The notes under the pieces are model-generated. The model saw only the letters and a list, made by a program, of their open reading frames with translations, searched no databases and was not told where the DNA came from. The position numbers and the translations under genes are program-made. 64,000 nt of DNA from Niveibacterium sp. 24ML (GTDB lineage Bacteria; Pseudomonadota; Gammaproteobacteria; Burkholderiales; Rhodocyclaceae): the NCBI RefSeq assembly GCF_026586805.1, contig NZ_JAPFHA010000010.1:62001-126000 (forward strand). The letters are read 5' to 3'. How positions within the stretch are numbered: the first letter of the stretch is position 1; every line of letters starts with the position of its first letter. Below, one piece after another: positions 1-13,784 of the stretch.

Positions 1-2793
1 CTCGTCGCCGCAGCCGTGGCTGAAACCAGCGCCCGCATTGAGGCCGAAAACGCCCGTCTGGTCGAAGCCGAAGCGCTCGCCGAAACCGCCCGCGAGCAGC
101 ACTACAAAGCCTCGGATGCGCTGCACGCCGCGCAGGCGGATCTGTATGCCGCCAATGGCGAAGTGACGCGGCAAGAGGGCGAGATCACCCGTTTGCGCGA
201 GCGCCGTCAGATGCTGGGCAGCCGCGTCGGGCAGTTGCAGGCCGATGAGGCACGCTGGCTTGAACAGCAAGGCAACGCCGAGAACGATCGCCAGCGTTGG
301 GACAGCCTGCTCGACGCTGCATCCTTGCGTCACGAGCAGGCTTCGGCGCGCCACGAGGAAATGGCTGCCCGGCTGCCCGCAGCGGAAGACGCACTCTCGG
401 GCGCGCAGGCGGCCAGCCGCTCGCTGCGTCACGAACTGGGTAGCGCGGAGCAGCAGCTTCGGGTTGAAGAAACCCATCGTGCGAGCGCTTTGCGCGCTCT
501 CGACACGCTCGCGCAGCGACGTATGCGGGTTGAAGGCGAACGTCATGCCTTGCAGGCGCCGGATCTGCAGGCGCTTGAACGCGCCGAAGCAGCGGCGGAA
601 CTCGCCAATGCCCGGCTCGAACAACTGCAGGAGGCGCTCGACGCTGGCGCAGCGGATCTGCCGAACCAGCTCGCGGCGGTGCGCAGCGCGCAGGAAGCCG
701 AACGCCACGCCAACCGTGCGCTCACCGAATCTCGCGCACGGCGCGAGGCGCTGGTGCGTATCCAGCAGAAGGCCGCGGCGCCCGGCGCGCTGGGTGACTG
801 GCTCAGGCAACGTAGGCTGGATGCTGCCGAGCCGCTTTGGCGTGCCTTGCGGGTTGAGCCTGGCTGGGAAGGGGCGGTGGAGGCGGCCTTGCGCGAGCAT
901 TTCAACGCGCTGCGCATTGAATCGCCCGCCGATTGCCTTGAAGCGCTGGCTAGCCAGCCGCCGGCAAGCGTGGCGCTGGCCTGGGAGGAGGGCGAATCCG
1001 CCGTGCTGACCGATGAGGCGACACTGCCTGGCCATGCGCTGGCGAGTTTCGTACGGCTCGACGATACGGTCTGGGTGGCGCCCTTGCGTACGCTCTTGCA
1101 CCGTGTGCGTGCGGTTGAGGATTGCCGTGAATGGCTGGCGCAGGCGCCTGAGTTGCCGATCGATGTCCGTTTGGTGGACCGCGCCGGCCGTGCGCTGTGC
1201 CGATCCTCCTGTTCATGGGTGCGGCCGGATGCCGGCACGCACGGCGTGCTGGAGCGCCAGCGCGAACTCGACGAACTTGAAGCGCGGGTCGAAGTGCTTG
1301 AAGCCGACGCCGAGGCCGCGCACGAAGCTTTGGCGGCGGCCGAACTGGCCAGCCAGCGCGCGCAGGAATCGCTTGCCAGCCTGCGCCGCGAACACCAGGC
1401 CGCGCAGCAAGCTGCGCACCGTGAGCAGATGGCGGCGGTGCAGCTTGGGCAGGCGCGTCAGCGCTTCGATGAGCGCTACGGGCAGTTGCAGCGGGATCTC
1501 GATGAACTGGACGTGCAGGTTACCGCCGAGCGCGCCCACCTTGAGCGCGCGATCTCCGAGCAGGGGATTCAGGAGGAGCGGGTCGAGCAGTTGCGCGAGC
1601 GTCTTGAGGCAACCGAATCCATCGTCCAGCAACAAGAGTCGTCACTGCGCGCGCTGCGCACGCAAGAGCAGCAGCTTGCGCGCGAAACCCAGGAGGCGGC
1701 TTTCTCGGAGCGTGAGTGCCGCGCCAAGCTCGACGAACTTGGGCGCCAACTCGCGCAAGCCGCCGAGCAGATCATCCGCTGTGCGCGTGAGCGTGAAAGT
1801 GCAGAAGCCGAACACGCCGGGCTCGACGAAACACCGCTTGCCGATGCCTTGCAGGAATCGCTGGCACTGCGCGAACGGCGCGAGGCGCAACTCACCGAAT
1901 GCCGTGAAGCCCTTGAGGCCGCGGCGACACGCTTGCGCGAACTCGACGAAGCGCGCTTGCGTGCCGAGCTGGCGCTGCGCCCGCTGAATGATTCACTCGC
2001 CGATGCGCGCCTGAAACTCCAGGCCGCTGAGCTTGGCCAGCAGCAGTATGACGAACGCTTGGCCGAGATCGAAGTCGACGAAGAAGAGTTTGCCGCGCGG
2101 CTCGCTGCTGGCCCTAAAGACCAGACGTTGGCGCGCGAAATCAACCGCCTGACGCGTGAATTGGGTGAACTTGGGCCGGTAAACCTCGCGGCCGTGGAGG
2201 AACTCACAGCCGCTGAAGAACGCAAAGGCTACCTTGACGCGCAATCTGCCGATCTGGACGAAGCGATCGGCACGCTCGAAGACGCGATCCGCCGTATCGA
2301 CCGCGAGACGCGCGAGCAATTGCAGGAGACGTACAATACGGTGAGCCGCCATTTCGGCGAGCTATTCCCGCAATTGTTCGGGGGGGGCGAGGCGCAACTG
2401 GTGCTGACCGGCGACGAGATTCTCGATGCCGGCATCCAGATTGTTGCGCGGCCGCCGGGCAAAAAGAACAGCTCGATCCACCTGCTTTCTGGCGGTGAAA
2501 AAGCGCTGACAGCGATCGCGCTGGTGTTCTCGTTCTTTCAGCTTAATCCGGCGCCGTTCTGCTTGCTCGACGAAGTCGATGCTCCGCTGGACGACGCCAA
2601 CACTGAACGTTTCTGCGCCATGGTCAAACGGATGTCCGAGATCACGCAGTTCATGTTCATCAGTCACAGCAAGATCACGATGGAGATGGCGCGCCAGCTG
2701 GTGGGCGTGACGATGCAGGAGCAGGGCGTCTCCCGCGTGGTTGAAGTTGATATCGAAGAAGCGCTGCGACTAGCTGACCCGGTCGCGGCTTGA
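1..2793 (+). CDS. smc: Chromosome partition protein SMC (3' part; 5' end outside window)
   Basis: SMC is the ATPase core of the bacterial condensin that compacts and helps segregate chromosomes. The frame is open from base 1 to the stop, so the start and the N-terminal Walker A lie upstream; about 930 codons of the usual 1150-1200 are present. Visible parts are long Glu/Ala/Arg/Gln-rich coiled coils on both sides of a globular hinge (about residues 255-410 of this fragment, around the PGALGDWLRQR stretch). A C-terminal head follows with the ABC signature LLSGGEKALTAIA and the Walker B FCLLDEVDAPLDDAN. The TGA is followed after 8 bases by the zipA ATG, so the two genes are probably co-transcribed. 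The coiled-coil composition and head motifs make the family clear. Confidence 0.97.
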   Translation, partial: LVAAAVAETSARIEAENARLVEAEALAETAREQHYKASDALHAAQADLYAANGEVTRQEGEITRLRERRQMLGSRVGQLQADEARWLEQQGNAENDRQRWDSLLDAASLRHEQASARHEEMAARLPAAEDALSGAQAASRSLRHELGSAEQQLRVEETHRASALRALDTLAQRRMRVEGERHALQAPDLQALERAEAAAELANARLEQLQEALDAGAADLPNQLAAVRSAQEAERHANRALTESRARREALVRIQQKAAAPGALGDWLRQRRLDAAEPLWRALRVEPGWEGAVEAALREHFNALRIESPADCLEALASQPPASVALAWEEGESAVLTDEATLPGHALASFVRLDDTVWVAPLRTLLHRVRAVEDCREWLAQAPELPIDVRLVDRAGRALCRSSCSWVRPDAGTHGVLERQRELDELEARVEVLEADAEAAHEALAAAELASQRAQESLASLRREHQAAQQAAHREQMAAVQLGQARQRFDERYGQLQRDLDELDVQVTAERAHLERAISEQGIQEERVEQLRERLEATESIVQQQESSLRALRTQEQQLARETQEAAFSERECRAKLDELGRQLAQAAEQIIRCARERESAEAEHAGLDETPLADALQESLALRERREAQLTECREALEAAATRLRELDEARLRAELALRPLNDSLADARLKLQAAELGQQQYDERLAEIEVDEEEFAARLAAGPKDQTLAREINRLTRELGELGPVNLAAVEELTAAEERKGYLDAQSADLDEAIGTLEDAIRRIDRETREQLQETYNTVSRHFGELFPQLFGGGEAQLVLTGDEILDAGIQIVARPPGKKNSSIHLLSGGEKALTAIALVFSFFQLNPAPFCLLDEVDAPLDDANTERFCAMVKRMSEITQFMFISHSKITMEMARQLVGVTMQEQGVSRVVEVDIEEALRLADPVAA

Positions 2794-2801
2794 GGGAACT
2801 C

Positions 2802-6824
<4,023 letters not shown>

Positions 6825-6839
6825 TACAAGCAACGCCAA

Positions 6840-6877
6840 AAACAACACGGGCAGCCCTTGGGCTGCCCGTGTTGTTT
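6840..6877. terminator. Bidirectional terminator between galU and typA
   Basis: A perfect 18-bp inverted repeat (6840-6857 and 6860-6877) with a 2-base TT loop. The stem core is GGGCAGCC/GGCTGCCC, flanked by AAACAACAC on one side and GTGTTGTTT on the other. It lies between the convergent galU and typA genes, so it can end both transcripts. The T-rich ends of the stem stand in for a U tract. Confidence 0.85.
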
Positions 6878-6901
6878 GTACGAACCGATGTGGGAAGGCG
6901 C

Positions 6902-8719
6902 TTACGACGCCTCGGCCTTGTTGGCGCGCTTGCGGTCGGTTTCCTTCAGGTAACGCTTGCGCAGGCGGATCGACTTCGGCGTGATCTCGACGATTTCATC
7001 GTCAGCGATGAATTCGATCGCGGATTCAAGCGTCAGCTGGATCGGCGGCGTCAGACGCACGGCTTCGTCGGTGCCTGAAGCGCGCACGTTGGTCAGCTGC
7101 TTGCCCTTGATCGGGTTCACCACCAGATCGTTGTCGCGAGTGTGGATGCCGATGATCATGCCTTCGTACAGCGCTTCACCCGGGCTGACGAACATGCGGC
7201 CGCGGTCTTGCAGGTTCCACAGCGCGTAGGCAACCGCTTCACCGTCGTTCTGCGAGATCAGCACGCCGTTGCGGCGCTCGGCCATCACGCCGGCCATCGG
7301 GCCGTAGTCGTCGAACACGTGGCTGGCGAGGCCGGTGCCGCGCGTCAGCGTCAGGAATTCGCCCTGGAAGCCGATCAGGCCGCGTGCCGGAATGCGGTAC
7401 TCAAGGCGCACACGGCCTTTGCCGTCCGGCTGCATGTCCTGCAGTTCGCCGCGGCGACGGCCAAGTTCTTCCATCACTGCGCCCTGGTGGTTTTCTTCCA
7501 CGTCCACCGTCAGCATTTCGTACGGCTCGCACTTCTCACCGTTGATTTCCTTGAACACGACGCGCGGGCGGCCAACCGCCAGTTCGTAGCCTTCACGGCG
7601 CATGTTTTCGAGCAGGATCGTCAGGTGCAGTTCGCCACGGCCCGAGACTTCGAAGACGTCTGAATCGCCGGTGTAATTCACACGCAGCGCCACATTCTTG
7701 AGCAGCTCTTTGTCGAGGCGCTCACGGATCTGGCGGCTGGTGACGAACTTGCCCTCGCGGCCGGCCAGCGGCGAAGAGTTCACCATGAAGTTCATCGTCA
7801 GCGTCGGTTCATCGACGGCGATCGGCTTCATGCCTTCAGGCTTTTCCGGATCGCAGATCGTGACGCCGATGTTCACCTGATCGATACCCGACACCAGCAC
7901 GATGTCGCCGGCTTCGGCCGATTCGGCCTGGCTGCGCTCGAGGCCCTTGAAGGTCAGCACCTGGCCGATCTTGGCCTTGCCGCGGTTCTCGTCGCCGTAC
8001 ATGACCACGACTTCCTGGTTCGGGCGGATGCGGCCCGAGCGGATGCGGCCAATGCCAAGCTGGCCGACGTAGGTGGAGTAGTCCAGCGAGCAGATCTGCA
8101 ACTGCAGCGGCGCTTCGGCGTCGACTTCCGGCTGCGGCACATGCTTGAGAATCGCTTCGTACAGCGCGGTCATGTCGGTACCCGGCTTGTCGGCTTCCAG
8201 CATTGCGTAGCCATTGAGCGCCGAGGCGTAGACAACCGGGAAGTCGAGCTGCTCTTCGGTTGCGCCGAGTTTGTCGAACAGGTCGAAGGTGTGGTTGATC
8301 ACCCAGTCCGGGCGCGAGCCGGGGCGGTCGATCTTGTTGATCACGACGATCGGCTTGAGGCCCATCGCGAGCGCCTTGCGCGTCACGAAGCGGGTCTGCG
8401 GCATCGGGCCTTCGACGGCGTCGACGAGCAGCAGCACACCGTCGACCATCGACAGCACGCGTTCGACTTCGCCGCCAAAGTCGGCGTGGCCGGGGGTGTC
8501 GACGATGTTGATATGGGTTTCACCGTACTGGATGGCGCAGTTCTTCGCCAGAATGGTGATGCCGCGCTCCTTTTCCAGATCGTTGGAGTCCATCACGCGC
8601 TCGGCAACCTGCTGGTTTTCGCGGAAGGTGCCGGATTGGCGGAGAAGCTGGTCGACCAGCGTGGTTTTGCCGTGGTCGACGTGAGCGATGATGGCGATAT
8701 TTCGGATTGCGCGGCTCAT
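6902..8719 (-). CDS. typA: Ribosome-associated GTPase TypA/BipA
   Basis: TypA (BipA) is a translational GTPase related to EF-G. It acts in 50S ribosome assembly and in growth under cold or other stress. The product is 605 residues. The G domain shows G1 AHVDHGKTT near residue 12, the switch region [11 protein letters not shown]3 DTPGHADF and G4 NKIDR. EF-G-like domains II, III and V follow, then the family-specific C-terminal domain. I chose the ATG at 8719 ([10 protein letters not shown]), which has GGGA upstream; a TTG four codons earlier is possible but less likely. The gene is monocistronic, convergent with galU and divergent from the phosphorylase gene. Confidence 0.96.
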   Translation of the reverse strand: MSRAIRNIAIIAHVDHGKTTLVDQLLRQSGTFRENQQVAERVMDSNDLEKERGITILAKNCAIQYGETHINIVDTPGHADFGGEVERVLSMVDGVLLLVDAVEGPMPQTRFVTRKALAMGLKPIVVINKIDRPGSRPDWVINHTFDLFDKLGATEEQLDFPVVYASALNGYAMLEADKPGTDMTALYEAILKHVPQPEVDAEAPLQLQICSLDYSTYVGQLGIGRIRSGRIRPNQEVVVMYGDENRGKAKIGQVLTFKGLERSQAESAEAGDIVLVSGIDQVNIGVTICDPEKPEGMKPIAVDEPTLTMNFMVNSSPLAGREGKFVTSRQIRERLDKELLKNVALRVNYTGDSDVFEVSGRGELHLTILLENMRREGYELAVGRPRVVFKEINGEKCEPYEMLTVDVEENHQGAVMEELGRRRGELQDMQPDGKGRVRLEYRIPARGLIGFQGEFLTLTRGTGLASHVFDDYGPMAGVMAERRNGVLISQNDGEAVAYALWNLQDRGRMFVSPGEALYEGMIIGIHTRDNDLVVNPIKGKQLTNVRASGTDEAVRLTPPIQLTLESAIEFIADDEIVEITPKSIRLRKRYLKETDRKRANKAEAS

Positions 8720-8750
8720 GGGATGTCCCAAGTCTTTGAAAAAGGGGCGG

Positions 8751-8759
8751 ATTCTAGCA
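8751..8759 (-). promoter_or_regulatory. Putative extended -10 promoter of typA
   Basis: On the minus strand the bases read TGCTAGAAT, an extended -10 element (TGn plus a TATAAT-like hexamer). It lies about 32 bases upstream of the typA ATG. No convincing -35 hexamer lies 16-18 bases further upstream. The call rests on the motif and its position alone. Confidence 0.4.
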
Positions 8760-8841
8760 CGGCGCTACCGCAGTGCAGCGAAAACAGGTAACCGGCCATG
8801 CTACCATTTTTGGTTATCCAAATTGCACCGAAAGCGTACTC

Positions 8842-9576
8842 ATGCTCGCAATCATCGGCGGTAGCGGCCTCACCCAGTTGGCCAACCTCAACATCGAGCG
8901 GCGCGAGGTGGTTCGCACGCCGTACGGCGAACCTTCCGGTGCACTGTTGTTTGGTCGGGTGTGCAGCGTCAGCGTCGTATTTCTAGCGCGGCATGGTTAC
9001 GGCCATACGATTCCCCCGCACATGGTCAACTACCGGGCGAACATGTGGGCGCTCCAGCATGCGGGGGCAACCGGGGTGCTGTCGGTAGCTTCGGTTGGCG
9101 GGATCAGGGCGGATCTTGGGCCCGGCACGCTGGTGGTGCCGCATCAGGTGATCGACTATACCCACAGCCGCTGCAGCACATTCTTTGACGGCGTGGATGG
9201 CCCGGTTACTCATGTGGATTTCACCGAACCTTACGACGCGGTGCTGCGTCGGCGCATTCTCGCTGCGGCCGCGGAAGTGGGTGAGCAGGTGCTGGACGGT
9301 GCGGTGTATGCGGCGACCCAGGGGCCGCGCCTGGAGACCGCTGCGGAAATCAACCGCCTTGCCCGTGACGGTGCTGACGTCGTGGGCATGACCGGGATGC
9401 CGGAGGCCGTGCTGGCGCGTGAGCTTGATCTGCCGTACGCGGCGCTCAATGTGGTTGTGAATTGGGCGGCTGGCCGTGCGGATAGTGAACACGAGATCTG
9501 CTTTTCGTCGATCGAGCAGACCGCGCAAGCCGCGATGGCACGCGTCCGGGTTGTGATTGACCGGATCTGCGGGTAA
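8842..9576 (+). CDS. S-methyl-5'-thioinosine (MTA/MTI) phosphorylase
   Basis: A purine-nucleoside phosphorylase of the MTAP/PNP class. It cleaves methylthioinosine or methylthioadenosine with phosphate, giving the base and methylthioribose-1-phosphate and recycling the by-product of polyamine synthesis. The 244-residue product has the N-terminal phosphate loop IIGGSGL, the family motif RHGYGHTIPPHMVNYRAN and the substrate region YAATQGPRLETAAEI followed by GADVVGMTGMPE. Its length matches the bacterial MtiP form. I chose the ATG at 8842, which gives the standard N-terminus; the ribosome site there is weak. MTI and MTA specificity cannot be told apart by eye, so I give no symbol. It lies 6 bases upstream of def. 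Confidence 0.85.
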   Translation: MLAIIGGSGLTQLANLNIERREVVRTPYGEPSGALLFGRVCSVSVVFLARHGYGHTIPPHMVNYRANMWALQHAGATGVLSVASVGGIRADLGPGTLVVPHQVIDYTHSRCSTFFDGVDGPVTHVDFTEPYDAVLRRRILAAAAEVGEQVLDGAVYAATQGPRLETAAEINRLARDGADVVGMTGMPEAVLARELDLPYAALNVVVNWAAGRADSEHEICFSSIEQTAQAAMARVRVVIDRICG

Positions 9577-9582
9577 TTCACC

Positions 9583-10116
9583 ATGATCAGAGATGTGCTG
9601 CGAATGGGTGATCCGCGATTGCTGCGGATTGCCAAGCCGGTGACAGAGTTTGGCACTGCTGCCCTGCTTGAGGTGGTGGGCGACATGCTCGACACGATGC
9701 GGCACTTGAACGGCGCCGGCATTGCCGCGCCGCAGATCGGTGTCGACTTGCGGGTCGTGATTTTCGGTGTCGAAAAGAATCCACGCTATCCCGACGCTGA
9801 ACCGGTTCCGCTGACCGTGCTGTGCAACCCCGAAATCCGGGTCATTGGGGAGCAGACCGAAGCCGGGTGGGAGGGGTGCCTGTCAGTACCGGGATTGCGT
9901 GGCCTAGTCTCGCGGCACCTTGAGCTGACCTATCGCGGCTTTACCCCGGAAGGGCTTGCGATTGAGCGTACTGCGAAGGGTTTTCACGCCAGGGTGGTGC
10001 AGCACGAATGCGATCATCTGGATGGCGTGCTGTACCCGATGCGCATCACCGACTTCACCCGCTTCGGTTTCACCGACGTGTTGTTTCCCGGGCTCGATGC
10101 CCGGGATGATGACTGA
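9583..10116 (+). CDS. def: Peptide deformylase
   Basis: This metalloenzyme removes the formyl group from the N-terminal methionine of new proteins. All three family motifs are present in 177 residues: GAGIAAPQ (motif 1), EGCLSVPG (motif 2, whose Cys is a metal ligand) and QHECDHLDG (motif 3, with two His metal ligands and the catalytic Glu). Motif 1 has Ile where Leu is most common, a usual variant. It follows the thioinosine phosphorylase by 6 bases. The map gene, which acts next in N-terminal processing, lies nearby on the other strand but is a separate transcript. A GC-rich 7-bp hairpin (10087-10105) lies inside the last codons. Confidence 0.96.
   Translation: MIRDVLRMGDPRLLRIAKPVTEFGTAALLEVVGDMLDTMRHLNGAGIAAPQIGVDLRVVIFGVEKNPRYPDAEPVPLTVLCNPEIRVIGEQTEAGWEGCLSVPGLRGLVSRHLELTYRGFTPEGLAIERTAKGFHARVVQHECDHLDGVLYPMRITDFTRFGFTDVLFPGLDARDDD
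10087..10105. terminator. Possible terminator hairpin at the def/glnD junction
   Basis: A perfect 7-bp all-GC stem (CCCGGGC / GCCCGGG) with a 5-base loop, within the last codons of def. Only 5 bases separate def from the convergent glnD, so this is the only stem available at the junction. There is no T run, so intrinsic termination is uncertain. Confidence 0.3.
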
Positions 10117-10121
10117 ACTGG

Positions 10122-12704
10122 CTAAACCTGAAGTTTCGCGAGCAACGCGCCTTCGAGCTTGACGATGGCGCTGGTGGCGGCTAGTTCCGGACCTGAAATC
10201 AGGAAGGTGTCTTCCGCTCGCTCGCCAAGGGTGGCGATCTTTGCTGTGTGCAGGTTGACATGGCATGCCGTGAGGACGCTTGCGATTTCGAACAGCAAGC
10301 CCGGTCGGTCGGCAGCGGCCACTGACAGAATGTAGTGCTGGCCGCGCTCGTCGGGCCGGATCGACACTTCGGGCGTGATCGGGAAGTGCCGCACCTGCCG
10401 CGACAGGCGGCCGGCGCCGGGTTTGTCGATGGGCGCGTTTGCACGCAAGCGCTCGCCCAGATCGTGTTCGATCAGGGGCACCATTTCCCGGTAGTTGTCT
10501 TCGCCGCCCGGATCAAGCAGCACAAAACTATCGAGCGCGTAGCCGTGGCGTGTGGTGTGGATCTTCGCGTCAAGAATGCTCAAGCCATGGCGGCTGAAGA
10601 AGGCGCAAAGCCGCACGAACAGATCCTGCGTGTCACGCGCGTACACCATCACCTGGAGGCCGCGCTCGACCTGGCTTGGGCGCGCCTTGACCACCGCCTC
10701 TTCGCTGGATGGGCGGTAGTACAGCATGCGTGTGTGCCAGACGAGCTCATCGATCTCGTGGCGCATAAAGTACACCGTGTCCAGCTCGTCCCAGAACGGA
10801 CGCTCGACACCTTCGACCAGGCCGAAGAAGCGCAGGCGTACGCGCGCCTCGTCGAGGCGTTCTGCAAGCCCCTTGGCTTGCGCGGGTGTATCCCCGCGTA
10901 GCAGGCGCTGGGTGGTCAGGAAGAGGTCTTCGAGCAGTTTGGCTTTCCAGCCGTTCCAGACCTTCGGGCTGGTCCCCCGGATATCCGCATGGGTCAGAAG
11001 GTAGAGCGCAACAAGCCGGCGCTCTGTGCCGACCAGTTTCGCAAAGCGATCAATGACCGCTGCATCGCTCAGATCGCTCTTTTGCGCGACCTGGGACATC
11101 GTCAGGTGTTGCTCGACCAGCCACTCCACCAACTCGGTGTCTTCATCGGACAGACCGTGCTCGACGCAGAAATGCCGGGCGTCGGCCATGCCAAGTTTGG
11201 AGTGGTCGCCGCCACGGCCTTTGGCGATATCGTGAAACAGCGCGGCGACGTAGAGCAGCCAGTGCCGGTCCATGGCGGTGATCAGCCGGGTACAGAGCGG
11301 GTACTCGTGCGCGTGCTCGTCCATGGTCATGCGCCGAAGGTTGCGCATGACTTGCAGAATGTGTTGATCTACCGTGTAAACGTGAAACAGGTCGTGCTGC
11401 ATTTGCCCCACGATTTGCCCGAACGCGGGCAGGTAGCGGCCCAGAATGCCGTACTGGTTCATCCAGCGGAATGTGTGGGTAATGCCTTGGGGTTGCTGGA
11501 ACAGTTCAAGAAAACGTTTGCGGTTATCCGGGTTGCGGCGGAAGCTGCCATCAACCAGGCCGCGGCTCTGCCAGAGCGAACGCAAGGTCCGCGCAGTCAT
11601 GCCTTTCAGGTCATCATGTTGTTCAAGCAGCAGGAAAGCATCGAGGATTGCGCCGGGTGTTTTGGCGAACAGGCGGTCGTCGATGACGTCCAGCAGGTTC
11701 TGGCGCTTGCAGAAGCGTTCGTCGATCGGGATTGGGGTGTCGAGCCCGGCTGGCAGGATGCGGCTGGCAAGGTTTTGCAGCAGCAAGGCGTTCAGCTGCG
11801 TGATCTTCTTTGCGACCAGGTAGTAGCGCTGCATCATCACTTCAGACGCGCGGCGCGTCGACGTGGCGCCAATCCCGAGCGAGCGGGCGAGCGCTTCCTG
11901 GTGATCGAACAGCAGGCGGTCTTCACGCCGCCGCGTGATGTGGTGCAGGCGAATCCTGACGGTCTGGAGGAAGCGCTCCGACTTGTTCAGCTCATTGCAT
12001 TCTTCGTGCGTGATGAGGCCCTGGGCGGCCAGCGCTTCCCAACTTGAACCCAGGTTTGCCGCAAGTGCGATCCAGACAAGGGTCTGCAGGTCGCGTAGCC
12101 CGCCCGGGCCTTCTTTGCAGTTGGGCTCAAGCGCGAAAGGCGTGTCGTTGAACCGGTTGTAGCGCTGCTCCTGCTCGGCGCGCTTGGCGATAAAGAAGGC
12201 GGGAAGCTGCAGTGCGTCGCGGTGCCGCTGCAGCATGGTTTCCAGCAGCGCTTTATCCCCCGCGAGCCAGCGTGCCTCCAGCAGATTGGTCTGGACGGTG
12301 ACATCGAGCGCCGATTCTTCGATGCACTCTTCGATTGTCCGCACGCTGTGACCGATCTCGAGACCGATGTCCCAGAAGACACCGATCAACCCTTCGATCA
12401 ATTGTCTGGTCTCGCGGTCGGGTTCGTCGCGCAGCAGGATCAGGACATCAACGTCAGAGTTCGGAAACAACTGGCCGCGACCGTAGCCGCCTACCGCCAC
12501 CAGTGTTGTGCTGGCTGGCAGCTGTGCGGCCTGCCATAAATCCCGCAGGGCGTCATCGACCAGTAGCGCGTTCTCATTGAGCAGTCGCGCTGGCTCTGGC
12601 CGATTTTCGAAGTGGTCCCGGAGGCGCATGCGCCCTTCACTGATGCGCTTGCGGACAGCCGTTGCGACCGAGCGCAGCGTCTCGGTCCTCGCTTCGGGGG
12701 TCAT
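10122..12704 (-). CDS. glnD: PII uridylyltransferase / uridylyl-removing enzyme GlnD
   Basis: GlnD senses glutamine. It uridylylates PII proteins (GlnB/GlnK) when nitrogen is short and deuridylylates them when glutamine is high, setting glutamine synthetase activity and Ntr transcription. The 860-residue product has an N-terminal nucleotidyltransferase domain with GGYGRGQLFPNSDVDVLIL (about residues 67-85). An HD hydrolase domain follows (YVAALFHDIAKGRGGDHS, near 460), then two C-terminal ACT domains (starting near 680 and 790) that bind glutamine. It starts 3 bases after the map stop, so map and glnD form an operon. Only 5 bases separate its stop from def on the other strand. Confidence 0.97.
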   Translation of the reverse strand: MTPEARTETLRSVATAVRKRISEGRMRLRDHFENRPEPARLLNENALLVDDALRDLWQAAQLPASTTLVAVGGYGRGQLFPNSDVDVLILLRDEPDRETRQLIEGLIGVFWDIGLEIGHSVRTIEECIEESALDVTVQTNLLEARWLAGDKALLETMLQRHRDALQLPAFFIAKRAEQEQRYNRFNDTPFALEPNCKEGPGGLRDLQTLVWIALAANLGSSWEALAAQGLITHEECNELNKSERFLQTVRIRLHHITRRREDRLLFDHQEALARSLGIGATSTRRASEVMMQRYYLVAKKITQLNALLLQNLASRILPAGLDTPIPIDERFCKRQNLLDVIDDRLFAKTPGAILDAFLLLEQHDDLKGMTARTLRSLWQSRGLVDGSFRRNPDNRKRFLELFQQPQGITHTFRWMNQYGILGRYLPAFGQIVGQMQHDLFHVYTVDQHILQVMRNLRRMTMDEHAHEYPLCTRLITAMDRHWLLYVAALFHDIAKGRGGDHSKLGMADARHFCVEHGLSDEDTELVEWLVEQHLTMSQVAQKSDLSDAAVIDRFAKLVGTERRLVALYLLTHADIRGTSPKVWNGWKAKLLEDLFLTTQRLLRGDTPAQAKGLAERLDEARVRLRFFGLVEGVERPFWDELDTVYFMRHEIDELVWHTRMLYYRPSSEEAVVKARPSQVERGLQVMVYARDTQDLFVRLCAFFSRHGLSILDAKIHTTRHGYALDSFVLLDPGGEDNYREMVPLIEHDLGERLRANAPIDKPGAGRLSRQVRHFPITPEVSIRPDERGQHYILSVAAADRPGLLFEIASVLTACHVNLHTAKIATLGERAEDTFLISGPELAATSAIVKLEGALLAKLQV

Positions 12705-12707
12705 CGT

Positions 12708-13526
12708 TCAGGCCGTGAAAAGGTGGGCGAGCGACTCGGGAATCGCGGGCGAACCGGCGGAGCGGGTGAGTACTTCAACGCCCGTTTCGGTCACCACCAC
12801 CGTGTGCTCCCACTGCGCCGACAGGCTGCGATCCTTGGTTACGATGGTCCAGCCATCAGGCAGTTCGGAAATGGCGGCTTTGCCCGCATTGATCATCGGT
12901 TCGATCGTGAAAATCATGCCAGCCTTCAGCGCCATGCCCGTGCCGGGGCGTCCGTAGTGAACGACTTGCGGCTCTTCATGGAAGTTGCGTCCGATTCCGT
13001 GCCCGCAGAACTCGCGGACCACCGAGAAGCCTGCCGCTTCGGCGTGCTTCTGGATTGCGTGCCCGATATCGCCGAGCGTTGCGCCTGGCTTGACCTGCGC
13101 GATGCCGAGCCACATGCATTCATAGGTGATCTGGCAGAGACGCTTGGCAAGAATGCTCGCATCGCCGCCTACGATGAACATCCGGCTGGTGTCGCCGTGG
13201 AAGCCATCCTTGATCACGGTGATGTCGAGGTTGACGATGTCGCCGCGCTTGAGCTGTTTGTTGCCCGGAATGCCGTGACACACCTGATGATTGATCGATG
13301 TGCAAATCGACTTCGGGTAGGGTTTGTAGCCCGATGGCGCGTAATTCAGCGGGGCCGGAATCGTGCCCTGCACATTGACCATGTAGTCATGGCAGAGCTT
13401 GTCGAGCGCTTCGGTCGTAATGCCGGGCTGAACATGCGGCGTGATGTAATCGAGCACTTCCGAAGCCAAGCGTCCGGCAAGCCGCATGGATTCGATTTCT
13501 GCTGGGGTTTTGATCGTGACGCTCAT
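12708..13526 (-). CDS. map: Methionine aminopeptidase type I
   Basis: Map removes the initiator methionine from deformylated proteins. The 272-residue product has the type I metal-binding set: Asp in NLDITVIKDGFHGDTSRMF (two Asp), His in CGHGIGRNFHEEP, and Glu in MIFTIEPMIN and near the C-terminal WEHTVVVTETG. The substrate-site CTSINHQVCHGIP is also present. I chose the ATG at 13526 (MSVTIKTPAEIE); the frame is open for 33 more codons upstream but runs into the control region shared with rpsB. It is divergent from rpsB, the classic arrangement in proteobacteria, and is followed at once by glnD. Confidence 0.97.
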   Translation of the reverse strand: MSVTIKTPAEIESMRLAGRLASEVLDYITPHVQPGITTEALDKLCHDYMVNVQGTIPAPLNYAPSGYKPYPKSICTSINHQVCHGIPGNKQLKRGDIVNLDITVIKDGFHGDTSRMFIVGGDASILAKRLCQITYECMWLGIAQVKPGATLGDIGHAIQKHAEAAGFSVVREFCGHGIGRNFHEEPQVVHYGRPGTGMALKAGMIFTIEPMINAGKAAISELPDGWTIVTKDRSLSAQWEHTVVVTETGVEVLTRSAGSPAIPESLAHLFTA

Positions 13527-13616
13527 TGTTGTTCTGGTGTTGGCTGCATAAACCGAAAGGTTAGCGTCTTTCGGTTGGATCGGCCACTCGCCCCGGGTGT
13601 TTGGCGCGCCGTCTGC

Positions 13617-13646
13617 TTGAGCCACAATCGACTAGCCTGCTATAAT
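13617..13646 (+). promoter_or_regulatory. Strong sigma-70 promoter of the rpsB superoperon
   Basis: The -35 hexamer TTGAGC (13617-13622) and a perfect -10 TATAAT (13641-13646) are 18 bases apart. This is the best sigma-70-like promoter I see in the window. A start near 13653 would give a leader of about 130 bases before the rpsB ATG. It sits in the 258-bp divergent region between map and rpsB. Confidence 0.8.
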
Positions 13647-13652
13647 CATGGG

Positions 13653-13784
13653 CTTGGCTGTACCCATGGGGGGTACGGCGAAATACGCACGTCCCTGTTG
13701 CAAGGGTCCCGCTGATGCGGGCGAGGTCGCGATCTCTGCGCGACCACCAGGGGCGGAGGCTAACCCTTAGATCGGAGAATTACC
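13653..13784 (+). promoter_or_regulatory. Structured rpsB mRNA leader, possible S2 autoregulatory element
   Basis: The expected 5' untranslated region holds several stem-loops in a row. They are GTACCC/GGGTAC (13660-13676), CCCGC/GCGGG (13708-13721) and a 7-bp GGTCGCG/CGCGACC stem (13725-13745), with a weaker CCCT/AGGG stem around 13693-13706. The ribosome site GGAG lies just before the ATG. In Escherichia coli protein S2 represses its own mRNA through the rpsB leader. A like role here is inferred from position and structure only. Confidence 0.5.
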
